Shown: positions 34,631 through 46,357 of the stretch, piece after piece
How positions within the stretch are numbered: the stretch's first letter is position 1
Layout: each line of letters opens with the position of its first letter
Assembly (NCBI RefSeq): GCF_020379485.1
Contig: NC_063442.1
Span: 14,010,009-14,074,008 of the forward strand
Length of the DNA stretch: 64,000 nucleotides
Direction: 5' to 3'
DNA from: Brassica napus
Lineage: Eukaryota; Streptophyta; Magnoliopsida; Brassicales; Brassicaceae
Program-made: the position numbers and the translations under genes
The notes under the pieces: model-generated
What the model was told of the DNA's origin: nothing
Database searches by the model: none
Seen by the model: the letters and a program-made list of their open reading frames with translations, nothing else

Positions 34631-35622
34631 GGGAAAATTGCCAAAAGAGAACAAAAAAATCAGGTTGTTGTCCCTTTAGTATAAAACTAATTTTGTCTAG
34701 TTTTTCTCTTTTTTACCCTTTGTATTTCTGAAAACTAATGAAATAAATAATTTTATGAATCAAAAAAATTATTAAAAATATAAACAATTAATAAAACATC
34801 CATATACACAAGCTGGTAATTTTCTTTTGCTCAAAAACTTGGTAAATAAGATTTTTAAAATACGTTCTACTAAAAGTAGAATGCGTCTTCTATGAAAAAT
34901 GGTATAGTAGAAAACGATTTCTAAAATAAGCACGTTCATCTACTTCTTTTAGAACGTTCATTTTACTATTTACTAAATTTCTAAAAAAGAGGAATGCACA
35001 TTCTACTAATCGTAAAAGTATCCACTTTCCTTCCGAATGCATCTTCTACTTTTATAAAGTATTCTAAATTTCGAGGAATGTGTTTTCTACAATGTAATCT
35101 TACGTCTACTCAAAGTAGAAAGTGTATTCAGAATTTTTATCATTCTTCTAAACTTTTAGAAGTCGCCTTCTACGGATAAGAATACTTGATTTTTTGCGAA
35201 AATTAATGAAATTTCAGTTAAGAAAATATTCTAAAAATCTCTTAGAAATATTTTAACTTTCTAAAACATGTTATGGTCGATTTTACTTAAAAAAATTAAA
35301 AAAAAACGATTATTCCTTCTCTTCTTCATCAATCTATGGTTTTTCCATAGTTTTTCTTTTGATTCTTCTCACAAACTCTTGTTCTCTATGATGCATATCT
35401 ATACTCTTTTTTTTTTCGATTGCCTTTCAACTGTTTTTTACCTTTTTTCCATTAACTTTTTTTTTAAAATTCAAATTAACTTTTAAATTGTGTTTAATTA
35501 GATTAAATATAGGGTTAGTTTTGGGATTATGAGAAAAATTATACTATTGAGACAACTTTATGTTGTTTTTATACTAAAGGGACAACAACCTTGTTTTTTT
35601 GTTCTCTTTTAGCAATTTTCCC
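34631..35622. mobile_element. Mutator-like MITE with long terminal inverted repeats
   Basis: Terminal inverted repeats of about 56 bases start gggaaaattgccaaaagaga on the left and gggaaaattgctaaaagaga on the right (reverse complement). A perfect 9-bp duplication taaaaattt (34622-34630, 35623-35631) gives the Mutator signature. The interior repeats words such as agtagaatgcg and gttctac in both orientations. No transposase. It ends about 220 bp before the RPA1 start codon, so it may lie in that promoter. Confidence 0.9.
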
Positions 35623-35843
35623 TAAAAATTTTCCTTATTTTTGTGACAAAAATTAAATAATAACGAAGTACTGCACCCAGACTGTAAATAGTCTAAACTC
35701 ACGAAAACGTTCTACTTTCCCTCTCAAAACTCCCTCTCTCTCATAAATCTCATTAAATCCCTAAATTAAATAATACAAATTCAAAACCACTCTTTCGTTT
35801 TCTTAGATTAAAAATCGCTTTCTCTACAGTGCGATCGGAAACG

Positions 35844-38251
35844 ATGGCGGCGAATCTGACGGCGGGAGCGATCGCGAAGATGCTGAGCGGAGAAGTGAAG
35901 GAGGAGAAAGAGATGACGCCGATCCTGCAAGTGACGGAGATAAAGATGATCCAGCAAGTGCGGAGGAACCAGGAGCTGAGCGTGGAGAGGTATAAGGTCG
36001 CCTTGTCCGACGGGATCCAGTCGCAAGAAGGCATGCTTAGCGCTACCTCCAACGCTCTCGTCAAGCAAGGGAGCATTCAAATCGGATCGATTCTTAGACT
36101 CACTCGATTCAACTGCAGCCCCGTAAGGAATCGAAGGTATGATTCTTCAACGCTCTGATTCTGATGATTGTAGAAACGAATCAATGTAAAAGCTGTATTC
36201 TTGTTGGCAGGATTGTTATTGTTAACGAACAAGAGATTATTGCGGAGAAATGTAATATCTTTGGGAATCCTCTTCAATTGTTGACACCTAATGCACAAAC
36301 CAATAGTGTAGCTACAAGGAGTGAGTTCAATGGTGTAGCCAGTTTAGCTCAACCTCAAGCTGTTCAAAGACAGACCTTTGGTTCTGGTACTGGTTTTCAC
36401 CAGCAACAGGCTATAAGGACTGAAGTCAATAGTGTAGCCAATTCATCTCAAGCTCAAGTTGTTCAAAGACCATCCTTTGCTACTAGTTATAACCAGCAAC
36501 AGGCTACAAGGAGTGTAGCCAATTCATCTCAAGCTCAATTTGCTCAAAGACAACCCTTTGTTTCTGGTTACGTGAGCAGCTCAAATGCAGGTTACGGAAG
36601 CTCTAGGCAGGAGCAGGCTTATTATTCTCGTCCACCGGTTCAGCCTCAGCCACCATCTATGTATGCTAACAGGAGTCCAGTGGCTAGGAACCAAGCTACT
36701 CCAATGATAATTCCCATCGCTGCTCTTAACCCTTACCAGGGTCGGTGGACTATTAAGGCTAGGGTCACGAGTAAAGGAGAGCTTAAGACTTATAATAAGA
36801 CTCATGGGGATGGGAAGTTATTCAGTTTTGATCTCCTTGATGCTGACGGTGGGGAGATTCGTGTTACTTGTTTCAACGAGATGGTTGATAAGTTCTTTGA
36901 CGTGATTGTTGTTGGTAACGTTTATCTGATCTCAAAGGGAACTTTGAAGCCTGCTCGGAGAGAGTATAATCATCTCCCTAATGACTATGAAATACAGTTA
37001 GAGAATGGGTCAACTGTTGAGCAATGCTATGAGGATGATGCGGCCATTCCGCGGAATAGATTCCGTTTCTGTTACATAAGTGATGTTGAGAACATGGAGA
37101 GCAATAGTATCGTTGATCTTATTGGAATTGTGTTGTCCATCAGTCCGACTGGTTTAATCATGCGGAAGAGCGGAACTGAGGTGCAGAAGAAGGCACTTCG
37201 GTTGATGGATATCTCAGGGAGAAGCGTGGAAGTAACTATGTGGGGTAACTTCTGCAACGTAGAAGGACAGAGACTGCAAAGTCTTTGTGACTCTGGTGCA
37301 TTCCCGGTTCTTGCTGTGAAGGCGGGGAGGGTCAGTGAGTTTAACGGGAAACAAGTGAGCACCATTGGATCAAGTCAACTCTACGTAGAGCCAGACTTCC
37401 CTGAAGCTAGAGAAGTGAGGGAGTGGTACGAGAGAGAAGGACGTAATGCTCCTTGTATCTCGATATCTAGAGTGTCTTCCGGCGTTGGCAGACAAGAGAT
37501 TCGCAAGGTGATCACTCAAATCAAGGAAGAGAATCTAGGGACCTCAGAGAAGCCAGACTGGATCACAGTCACTGCCACCATTTCATTCATGAAGGTTGAC
37601 AATTTCTGCTACACAGCTTGTCCCAGCATGAATGGAGATCGTCCATGCAGCAAAAAGGTGACTAATAACGGAGATGGGACTTGGCGGTGCGAGAGATGTG
37701 ACAAATGCGTGGATGAATGTGACTATAGGTATATATTGCAGCTACAGTTACAGGATCATACAGGCGTAACCTGGGGCACTGCGTTTCAGGAAGCTGGTGA
37801 GGAGATAATGGGAATGCCTGCGAAAGATTTGTATTATCTGAAGTATGAGGAACAGGATGAGGAGAAATTTGAAGACATCATCCGCAAGGCTGCTTTCACC
37901 AAGTACATTTTCAAGCTGAAGGTTAAAGAAGAAACTTATGGTGATGAACAACGTGTGAAAGCAACAGTTGTGAAAGCTGAGAAGCTGGACTACTCTCAAG
38001 ATACCAGGTCCCTCCTAGAGGAAATACATAAACTCAGAACGGAAACTATGAACCCAGAGAGTTCCAGCTACAGGTCTAGTGCATTTAACTCCGGTATGAT
38101 TTTGTGTGGCGCATGTGGGAGCAATGGTCATGTTTTTGCTAACTGCCCAAGCTTTATGAGTGAGCCACAAGGACAACACTATGTGATGAGCACACAGGGG
38201 AGAAACACAGGAAGAGGCATGCCAAGGCAACATGTTGGCAGTAGCTACTGA
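35844..38251 (+). CDS. RPA1: Replication protein A 70-kDa subunit (RPA1, C-group with C-terminal zinc knuckle)
   Basis: Exons are 35844-36136 and 36211-38251 (GT-AG intron of 74 bp), giving 777 aa. The start is the ATG of MAANLTAGAI. Order: an N-terminal OB-type domain (1-110); a Gln/Ser-rich linker with three imperfect repeats of about 30 residues (EFNGVASLAQ, EVNSVANSSQ, RSVANSSQAQ); DNA-binding domain A from ALNPYQGRWTIKARV (about 260-365); domain B (about 375-490); domain C with a four-Cys zinc ribbon (CYTAC ... CERCDKC, about 540-690); and a CCHC knuckle C-x2-C-x4-H-x4-C at about 730-744. RPA is the eukaryotic single-stranded-DNA-binding complex in replication, repair and meiosis. The C-terminal knuckle marks the RPA1C/RPA1E group, linked to double-strand-break repair. 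Gene order favours RPA1C (At5g45400 type). It lies tail to tail with the next gene. Confidence 0.95.
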
Positions 38252-38539
38252 AAGACTTTAGTAACTATATCACATCTCCATCATTATCTTTATACATTTG
38301 GATACTCAGGTCAGAGGCTGTTTTGACCGTTTCACGTTCACTTTAGTTTTCTTTTTCTTGGTGCTTTGTATAAATCTCTTCACCGTTAAATAAGCTAAAG
38401 TTATATGATCAAAATCAGATTCCAATTGCTCTTTATTTGCACTTTAAAACGACACCTTTGTTCTGATTTACACAATTACAAAACTTCCCAACACATAAAA
38501 CATCCAATCATCACATAGTAGTTTTGATAAGAACATATA

Positions 38540-39748
38540 TCAATAGCAGAGTCCAGTTGATTTAGCAGATTCACCAACATTCACATTGTAATAAACCTCC
38601 TTCACTCCTTCCCCTGCACCACAATGTCCTTTACCAAACCCTGAATCATCAGAAACCTGGCTGTATCCATCACCCGCAGTAACAGTAGACGTTTCAGCAA
38701 CTGTACTCGCAGCCACCGCTCTGAGACGGTAACGTTCAGCTCTTGACCCAATCACCTGTCCCAAGATGGAAGCTCCAATGGTCAAAGCCATGGCTGCTTT
38801 AGGCATCAGCACAGACTTCCTGAGCATAGCTATGAAAGGCACTGCAGCATGGACCGCCACAAACCACGAAGGCGAAAACTTGATGGTGTGTTCTCTCCAA
38901 ACACCGAGAGGCACGTTTGCAGCCATCCCCATGAGAGCTATCGCAAGCATCTTTTCAGGTAAAGGCTGAGGGCGAAGGCTTTTAACCAAAGGGGTCTTGG
39001 AAAGCGCAGCTCTCGCAGCTACTATAGGAGCAGGACATTTAAATTTCATTCCAGATGGTGGCTGTAATGCTTTAGCCACAAGAGGCATGACTTTACTTGC
39101 AGCTCTGTAAGATTTCGCTATTGGACAGTTCCCTGTTTTTAGCCACTCGTCACCAACTGCCTCGTGTTTCGATGAGTCCCCAGACTGCAAATAAACAAAG
39201 CAAAAACTGAATAAGTTACTGATCTCCATAGTAAAGTCTTTGTATACAATCTTACCTCTTGTTTGTTGGGTTTCTTCTGCTGTTTCTTATACTTGTCTGA
39301 AAAGGGACCAAAGCTAAAAGGTCCTCCAGGACCAAAAGCTGATAGGCTTATCGTAGCAACCTTCCCCGCAAGAGGATTGAACTGCGGTGTCTCGTCTTCA
39401 AGATCATCTCTGAAACTAGAATGTCCAGAAAGCGGCACAATACCGTCTTTGCCATGGAAGAGCTTAAACGCAGTATCAAATCCAGGACCATCTTCAAAAA
39501 TAGGACCTTTACTATCTCCTTGCACCACCTGAATCAAAATCAAGATAAAAACTTTACATCCCCCATTCAATAAAAAAAATAGATTATAAAACTTTTTCAT
39601 GTTTAAAGGGTAAGATAATAGTTACAGGAAGTTGAAAATTCAAGGAGGAGAGGGAGAAACTGGTAGGCTTGTTGATGTTTCTGAGGAAAGGGCATTTCTG
39701 GATAATGCTTTCAGCAACAAAGGGACACTTAGATGATTCATTATCCAT
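38540..39748 (-). CDS. Plant-specific protein of unknown function, 346 aa
   Basis: Three exons read on the minus strand: 39748-39626, 39528-39256 and 39184-38540. All introns are GT-AG in phase 0 and the frame closes with TGA. The start MDNESSKCPF is followed by a CPFVAE ... CPF pair. A soluble middle segment follows, rich in Gly, Phe and Pro (SAFGPGGPFSFGPF). Exon 3 encodes moderately hydrophobic stretches (MLAIALMGMAANVPLGVW, FVAVHAAVPFIAML, AAMALTIGASILGQVIG) that could be membrane segments, and a polar tail. I recognise it only as the conserved neighbour of RPA1 in Arabidopsis (At5g45410/At4g19160 type, from memory) and assign no function. Its stop is about 290 bp from the RPA1 stop, on the opposite strand. 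Confidence 0.85.
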
Positions 39749-40174
39749 TGTAGCCTGAGAAAATTGAAATTCAAATTGATTTCGATAAGAAACAAACAAA
39801 TCCAGGATGCGAAGCTCCACAAATTGAAATACCCAAATATTCAATTCACACGATATTAAAACCCACTATGATCGATTTTATTATCAACCCTAGAAATCAT
39901 TCATATGTAATAGGAATCGAGAACGGAACGATGATAAAGCACGGAATCGAATCGAGAAACTCACCTGAGAATATTTCGATTGTTCTCGCCGGGAAGAATG
40001 TTACAGAGCTTTTGATAAAACGTGTGGTGAACACGGACGTGTATAGGAGTTTGTATTATTGTTACCGGTTGGGTCGTTGAACCGTATAACTGTTCCTTTT
40101 TAATAGAACCGGTGATCACCGGTTTAACTATTTTGGTGATCAAGCGTGACTATTTTGCATGTTTGGTAATGGGC

Positions 40175-40379
40175 TGAGAGAGATGTCAATCCAAGTCCCA
40201 CATTGGATAATTAGACAAAGAGTGTCTAATATATAAAGAGATGTCCAACTCTAATAGTAGGAGGCCTTTTGGGATGGAAACCAAAATTAAATCCATGCGG
40301 GCTTGCCTAAGACCCAAAGTGGACAATATTGTACTAATCGGATAATATAGATTGGACACAGGATTTCACAATCCCAACA
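40175..40379 (+). mobile_element. Solo LTR of the TRIM family
   Basis: Runs from tgagagagatgtcaatccaa to aatcccaaca, flanked by a perfect 5-bp duplication tgggc (40170-40174, 40380-40384). Read in this orientation it matches the reverse complement of the LTRs at 6055-6240 and 6450-6655. No internal region remains, as left by LTR-LTR recombination. It lies about 430 bp upstream of the 346-aa gene's start. Confidence 0.9.
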
Positions 40380-40384
40380 TGGGC

Positions 40385-41785
40385 GATGGATCTTCATGAC
40401 CTTTGTCGTTACGATAATCTGATCCAACTGTAGAAATCAGTGGAGTGGCTAAGTAGTCGTTGTAAACTTGAAGTGTGAATATCAATATCGCATATGTTAT
40501 AAATAGTTGATCATCATATTTAATAGGATTAGAAATTTAATGTGTTATCAGTACTAAAAAAAACTTGAAGTGTAAAGAAATAACATCTAAGATTTATTGA
40601 CCAACCAGATTATTAATCTATTTTCAAAAAGGAATGAATTACTTATTTACAAAAAGTAACCGCTATTATCTCCAGTGATCTTTGAGATTATCCTATTTGT
40701 ACCGGTCTCTTTATGTTAGACCCATGAACTTAATACTCCAAACCAACTAAATAATTTGAACCCCGCCAGATTTTCCGGAGCCTATCACTGGAACTTCTCC
40801 ATCATTAGAAATTCACAAGATTCCCTATTAGAGAAACTACTATAGCATTCAATAAAGACAAATCAATCAAAGATAAGATCTATCAGAGAAGTTATCATCT
40901 CGAGTAGTAACATATCGATTTTGAAAGATTACGTCAATATCATATCACAATGATAATGTAAATTCAAAATCGTGTCACCTTTTTGAATATTTTGATTTGT
41001 CGCCTCCCAGATATATAACGGAATATTACTTATATAGAACTTTCAAAAAAAATTAAAATACTTCGGCTTCCAAGTATATTATGAATACATAACTATTTAG
41101 TTCATGAAAAATTATAATCGAAGTAATAAATTTCAGTATGTATAGCATAAAATCATGCTAGCAAGAGATCAAGAATTAAAATCACAAGACCATGATGAGA
41201 TCAATAATACAAAACTACAAAAGAAAACCAAGCTCACCATAAAATGTAGGTTTGAACTATTGTCTGCCTAGTGGATCATTTAGGTTAGAAATTAGAATTG
41301 ATCAGTACCTCTCACTCCAGCAAGAAATTTTCCCATCTTGACCAATCTGATTTTGGGTCAGGTATTGTTTTTTTTCATCAGTAGATTATATTAAACAGGT
41401 TGAATGCAATTCTTACAAACCAAATCTGACCAGAACCATAAGCCGGTGTGGTGAAAACTGTCCCCAAAAACAAGAATTAAGAAAATGAAACTATGACAAA
41501 GAGGAACAGAACTCTATAAACTTATGGGACAAACACATAATCATCAAGGAAGTTAAGCGAATTGATATTGGATGCCATAATGAACGAGGAAGCGTTGGAA
41601 GTTACATTATTAGGGATGAGAGCAAGGATCCATAATAAATTCCACCAGGAATCATGAAAAATCACCATGCAAGAATATCTTCATCTAAATGAAGCCACAA
41701 GAAAACGGATATAGTTTATGAACCGTGAGAAAACAAATAAACTGAACTAATACATATAAGTCAGTTCGGATTCAATTAACAGCTT
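40385..41785. other. Gene-free stretch before tRNA-Phe
   Basis: AT-rich, with no supported frame. A T run at 41367-41374 preceded by gtcaggtattg, with unusual GC content to its right (41400-41650), could be the A-tail side of a decayed minus-strand retroposon, but I found no target duplication. Confidence 0.5.
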
Positions 41786-41790
41786 GCGGG

Positions 41791-41833
<43 letters not shown>

Positions 41834-41858
41834 GCGTGTTCGATCCACGCTCACCGCA
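41786..41858 (+). tRNA. tRNA-Phe (GAA)
   Basis: A 73-nt cloverleaf. The acceptor GCGGGGA pairs with TCACCGC, with one G-T-type mismatch and a discriminator A. The D-arm is GCTCAGTTGGGAGAGC, the anticodon arm is TCAGA-CTGAAGA-TCTGA with anticodon GAA, and the T-arm is GCGTG-TTCGATC-CACGC. No intron. Both internal promoter boxes are normal, and a short T-rich region follows. CCA is not encoded, as usual in eukaryotes. It looks functional. Confidence 0.97.
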
Positions 41859-41911
41859 TTCCTAAGTTTTAAGTTTTCCACGATCTGAAGATCAATTTGT
41901 TAAAGGGCTTA

Positions 41912-42516
41912 GAGCATCAGCAATGCCGATACTCTCGGCTCGATAACCCAGGTAAGTTTTTTAGATTATTTTATTATTTTTATTTTTTTCAGCTTAAAAC
42001 AAAATTAAAAAGGAGCCAATCGTGGGTTCTCACATGGCAATGGAACCTGCACACAGTAACAAGTCTATCGGAAAATTGATCCTTAACTAGGGACTGCAAG
42101 TTTTTGTGGAAGCCCCCTTAGTCCAGTGGTTTAACTAAGGGTTCATTAATACTTCTACATCAGGAGGTCTGAGTTTCAAATCTCAGCAAAGGCGAATTAT
42201 GCAGATTTATGGAGAAAAGCATACAAGAGATCTTCGGTATAGCGCAAGGAGTACCGTCAGACATGGATCTCATAGGACGGCTCAGGATGATGCAGTCAGA
42301 CGTGAATCCTCATAAGGCAGATAGAATTGTCGGCTATAGAATCGTATTGTAATTTTCTCATAGTTTGTAAGAGCATAATTAACCATCGACAAAAAAAACT
42401 AGGGACTGCAAAAAAGACTAATTTGACACAAATTCTTAAATTTTAAAGGTTCCACAGATTATTATAATAATTTAATGCTAAGGATTCTTTTTTAAAAATC
42501 ATTGTTGCAGATGCTC
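41912..42516. mobile_element. PIF/Harbinger-type (Tourist-like) MITE containing a SINE
   Basis: Terminal repeats gagcatcagcaatgc on the left and gagcatctgcaacaatg (reverse complement) on the right are flanked by TTA on both sides (41909-41911, 42517-42519). The GAGCATC start and 3-bp TTA duplication are typical of Harbinger MITEs. Without the SINE it would be about 290 bp. No coding sequence. Confidence 0.7.
42100..42396 (+). mobile_element. tRNA-derived SINE
   Basis: It is flanked by 15-bp perfect duplications aactagggactgcaa (42085-42099, 42397-42411). The head contains an A box (ttagtccagtgg, about 42119) and a B box (gagtttcaaatctc, about 42169), as in RNA polymerase III promoters. The body is not tRNA-like, and the element ends in an A run at 42391. 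It resembles Brassicaceae SINEs and depends on LINE enzymes to move. Confidence 0.88.
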
Positions 42517-43131
42517 TTATACCTAAGTTTTATGTACACTAGAGATTTTGCCGAGGCTACGCCCGGATTTATGAAAATATCATTATATTTAATACATATA
42601 TATTACACATATATCTAAATGAGAATATAAATATTAGTTTGTTTTAAATATGAGTGAAACGCAATTTTTTTTTACTATCTGAATATGTATGGGATGGTGA
42701 AAAAATGTAAAATTGATAAATAATTTGATAAAACTTATTTTAAATCACTAAACTTGCATTTTTTTTACTTAATTCCTATATTTTTTAAATATTCCAATTT
42801 GTTTTGTGTGGAAAGATTTTTTATTGAAAAAAAATTGTTTAAAATGTCAGTATGAAAACTAAATTGTAGATAATTTATATTTAACTAAGTATATAATCTA
42901 AATTAATAACTATTTTAAAGAATATTCTAATTTTTATTATGCTGGTACGTAGCAAGGAATAATATATATTAAACCAAAATGCATGACTCTTATTTAGTTC
43001 TTAACAGTAACATCTACAAATGATAAGAGTAAAATATAAATAGTTATAAATTTAAATGTATTAGTTTGTTTCTCTATATATTTTATAATAAGAACACCTT
43101 CACAATCTATCTAATTGCAACTCAACCATCA

Positions 43132-43133
<2 letters not shown>

Positions 43134-43181
<48 letters not shown>
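43134..43181. repeat. (TA)n microsatellite
   Basis: About 24 uninterrupted TA units inside the second Helitron. Confidence 0.95.
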
Positions 43182-43184
<3 letters not shown>

Positions 43185-43284
43185 GAAATATTAAAAACCA
43201 TCATAAAAATAATAAATTTCATATTAAAAATTAAAAACTGTATATAGTTTGAAAAAAAATCTCTAAAACCTCATCTATTAGAAA

Positions 43285-44103
43285 ATGGAGAAAGTAATTT
43301 TTATTGTATATATGAATAATTTCAGTTTAAATATTATATGGTATTTTACTAAGCGCACCATTTTGGCAATGAAAACAAAACACACCAAACCGAATCCTCA
43401 GGAACACACAAACCGTATAAACTATTTTAATCTTCCCATTACAAATATTCTTTTAGTTTTCTTCTTACATTGTCGTCACCACTTCCAACTCTTGTGTCTT
43501 ACTTCTTCTGTGGTGTATGAATCTTGTGACTTACTTCTTTTCAGGTGTTTGAGACATTCCTTTCATGTTCAACGGTTGGAGTCAAAACATACAAATATTA
43601 GTATACAGTTGAACAACCATTTCCGCTTACCCAAAACTAATTCAATACCTTATCTACCCAACACTGATTTGTCTCCAGAGCCGCATTACAACTTCTACTC
43701 CACAGCTTGGACCATGAATCAGGCAAATAATGATAATCGAATTTGACATCAAGTTCTGGTGACATTATCCCCTCCAAATTTATTCAATACTCAATAATGT
43801 GTACATTAAGAAAAGATTAATGTGCATACACATGCGATTTCAAAGAAAAATAAATTACCAGGTTTGTCTTCCTACTCTGCTGCTCGAGCTATTACAGCCA
43901 CCTCCTGTCATAAACCCATTTTCAGCAGACTTCTTTGAACCACCTTCAGAGACACATTGACCATTGAGATGAATCAAAATTGAGTACATTACTCTAGTTT
44001 GCAGGAAAAGCTTTTTGTAACCATGTATATTTAGTAGTAGTGGAGAAGCAATATAATCTCCAAATGGTGCAGAAATGTAGGAAACTACACGTTCACATAA
44101 CAA
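43285..44103. other. Unrecognised frames in the Helitron body
   Basis: A 153-codon plus frame (43285-43746) and an 82-codon minus frame (43855-44103) are open. The plus frame has a less AT-rich second half ending YNFYSTAWTMNQANNDN. Neither matches a family I know. They may be parts of captured exons or chance. I would not call either a gene. Confidence 0.3.
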
Positions 44104-44567
44104 TAGAATCAGTCGGTGGCAAGCAAATAAATAAGTGGGAGGTAAAAGTTATTCATGAAGGATAAATCTATGTTCAAGATCTCAAATGCTCAAACACCCT
44201 TGACAAATCAAACAATTGCGTCAAAAAGAGAAGAATTGTGTATCAGTACCTTTCGTTCCTCTATCAAAGCTCAGTCTTAGGCTCAAGCTGGCTATGTTCC
44301 ATTGACCAGTTCATCTGTCCCTAAAAAACTAATTATCACAAAGTAAGCCAGTTTACACATTTTGTTAGTAAGTTAAAACACATTCAAGATATTGAGCACA
44401 AATATATGCTTGACAGAGATTTGGAGATTATTAAACATACATTAACGTGGGAATCAAGAGATTATAGTTTTTTTCTCGGCTTAAGGGGTACCCTCTTCAA
44501 CATTGTAGAAACATGGTGAATAGTCTTTTTCAAGATAAGATTTGTCTCGCCAACTGCTATAAGACTT

Positions 44568-45350
44568 TTATTTGCTACACCAGTTATCTATCTTGACAGC
44601 AACCCTTTTAATAGACGCATCTGCGTTGTTGTTGCTGCTTCTCTTCTCTTTATCCGTTGCAGGAACCGAAACGAACTTGGCAGGTATATTGTTGTTGTTA
44701 CTCGAATTTACAGAACTGCCAATGCCGTTATTAGGGTTCGTCGTCTCCGATCTTCTCTCCGGAGATCTGCTTACTCGTCTGCTACCGCTTCCTCTCTCCC
44801 TACTCCCCGATCGGTAGCTCTTCGAGTCCTCCCTCTCCCTGCTAGGAGTCCGTCTCTTTCGCTCCCGACGCTGCTCAGAGTCCGTCTCTTCCGCTCCCGA
44901 CGTGACTCTCCGCCACCGCGCTGCTGCTGATGAATCCGCCGCTAGGCTTCTTCTTCCGCTCCTCCGTCTTTCGTCGGCTTTGTCTGCGTCACCGTTGTTG
45001 TCAAAGTCGAAGCTCCTCTTGGACACAGAATACCTCTTGGTTTTCGCCGCTGCGGCGGAGTTGCTCTGGCTTAGTCTTCCGCACTAGATCAGTATCGCGT
45101 CTACATCGGCTGGAGTCTGGTTTGTAGTAGTACCGGTTGATTTCTCCTCGGAAGCTGTTGAGTCCTTCGGACCTGTCTTCGTTGTCTTGGATCGCTCGTG
45201 GTTCTTCCGGTGTTTGATCACGAACACTTCTTTCCTCGGGTTGTTATTCTCTTGTATGGTCTCTGCTTCGTTCTTGGGTTTAGAACATTGAAGGGGAGGT
45301 GGAACAGAACATTGAAGAATCGCTTTAACATAGTCACTGATGAGAAGGTA
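44568..45350 (-). pseudogene. Captured Ser/Arg-rich gene fragment (At1g65710-like family)
   Basis: The minus-strand reading encodes a basic stretch (KEVFVIKHRKNHERSKTTK), then PADVDAILI, a TAG stop, CGRLSQSNSAAAAKTKRY, SKRSFDFDNN, and a long Arg/Ser-rich tail (RRTPSREREDSKSYRSGSR, AKFVSVPATDKEK). I recall DAILIQCGRLSR in a plant Ser/Arg-rich family (uncharacterised At1g65710 type), so the TAG replaces a CAG Gln. The apparent start at 45026 is a GTG in mid-protein, so the frame as predicted is not a real gene start. The stop, the missing N-terminus and the position inside a Helitron all say pseudogene. Confidence 0.6.
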
Positions 45351-45640
45351 ACGGCGGAAAAAAAATTAGGGATCGGAGAAGATGAAGTGGAATCGTCGGG
45401 ATAGACTTCCGAAGCTTGAAGACGAAGAAGTAGGAGCTGGGTGGGCCAATAATTTTTTTTGGAGAGAGCCCATACAGAAGCCCACCTTGACTGTTAGAGA
45501 GAGCGCATACGTACAGTCATAAACCGAAAAAAGTACATGGTGACGTGGTAAAACGAAATGTTATGATTGGACTATTTTCATGTCCGACGTAGACACTCTA
45601 AAAAGCCTCCATCAGCCCCTTTTAATATAGTATATATAGA

Positions 45641-46348
45641 TGACCATATATTTAGAAAAAGAATTTTCTGGCCCAATAAATAAAAAAGGTCAAAACTCAA
45701 AACTTCAAAAGTCATCAAACATGGACATAACACGAGACAATAGCCTAGCTGAGAATTTTTAAATTATCTAAACATTTTAAATAATTTTGATTTTAAAAAT
45801 AGCCTAGCTGAGAATTTCTTTGCCGGAAATTAATATTTTCAACATTTTGATTTAGTTCAGATTTTTTCAAAGCATGTTCAGTTCAAAGTGTTTGTAAACA
45901 AACACGGACACCAAGTTACAATCTCCTATATTTTTTTGGGTGTAAATCTCTTATATTAAAAAAAAAGAAGTTCTCCTATATTTTGAGCGTGTTGATATTA
46001 ATATATATTTAGAAGTGGTATGGAAGAATTTTTCAAGATATTTTTAATCTGTTTTGTTATTTTTGGATTAACAACTTACCCGTTTCACAACCTTCTAAAT
46101 ATCTGATATCTACATATCTAGCAAAACATATATATTTTTATTAGATGTTTGATTTGATTTGTAAAATAGATACAAATTTGAAAAATAAAAAGTAATATTG
46201 AATGTAAAATAATAATATTTTATCATAAAAATAAATTTTTACTTATCTAATATTTTTTAATAATAAAAAAATCATTTTGATGGAGAAAATTGTTATAAAA
46301 TTAATAACAAATTGAATTAAATTTCACAGATATTTTCTAACATGGAAG
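45641..46348. other. Gene-free AT-rich spacer
   Basis: No supported gene. A phrase atagcctagctgagaatttt is repeated at 45742 and 45802. Confidence 0.6.
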
Positions 46349-46357
46349 AAATAAAAT

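Larger units (their letters stand above)
42539..45640 (-). mobile_element. Second Helitron, with captured gene fragment
   Basis: On the minus strand it starts TCTATATATACTATATTAAA at 45640 and ends with a degenerate hairpin (ccgggcgtagcctcgg) and CTAG at 42542-42539. The flanks are host A (42538) and T (45641) on the plus strand, as expected. The 5' sequence is of the common Brassicaceae Helitron type. Length is 3.1 kb. It has no recognisable RepHel and carries a Ser/Arg-rich gene fragment in the same orientation. Confidence 0.75.

Noticed and set aside
44568..45026. A 152-residue Ser/Arg-rich gene starting at 45026
   Set aside because: The start is a GTG inside a longer homologous reading that is interrupted by TAG upstream, so it is a fragment of a captured gene and not an intact gene.
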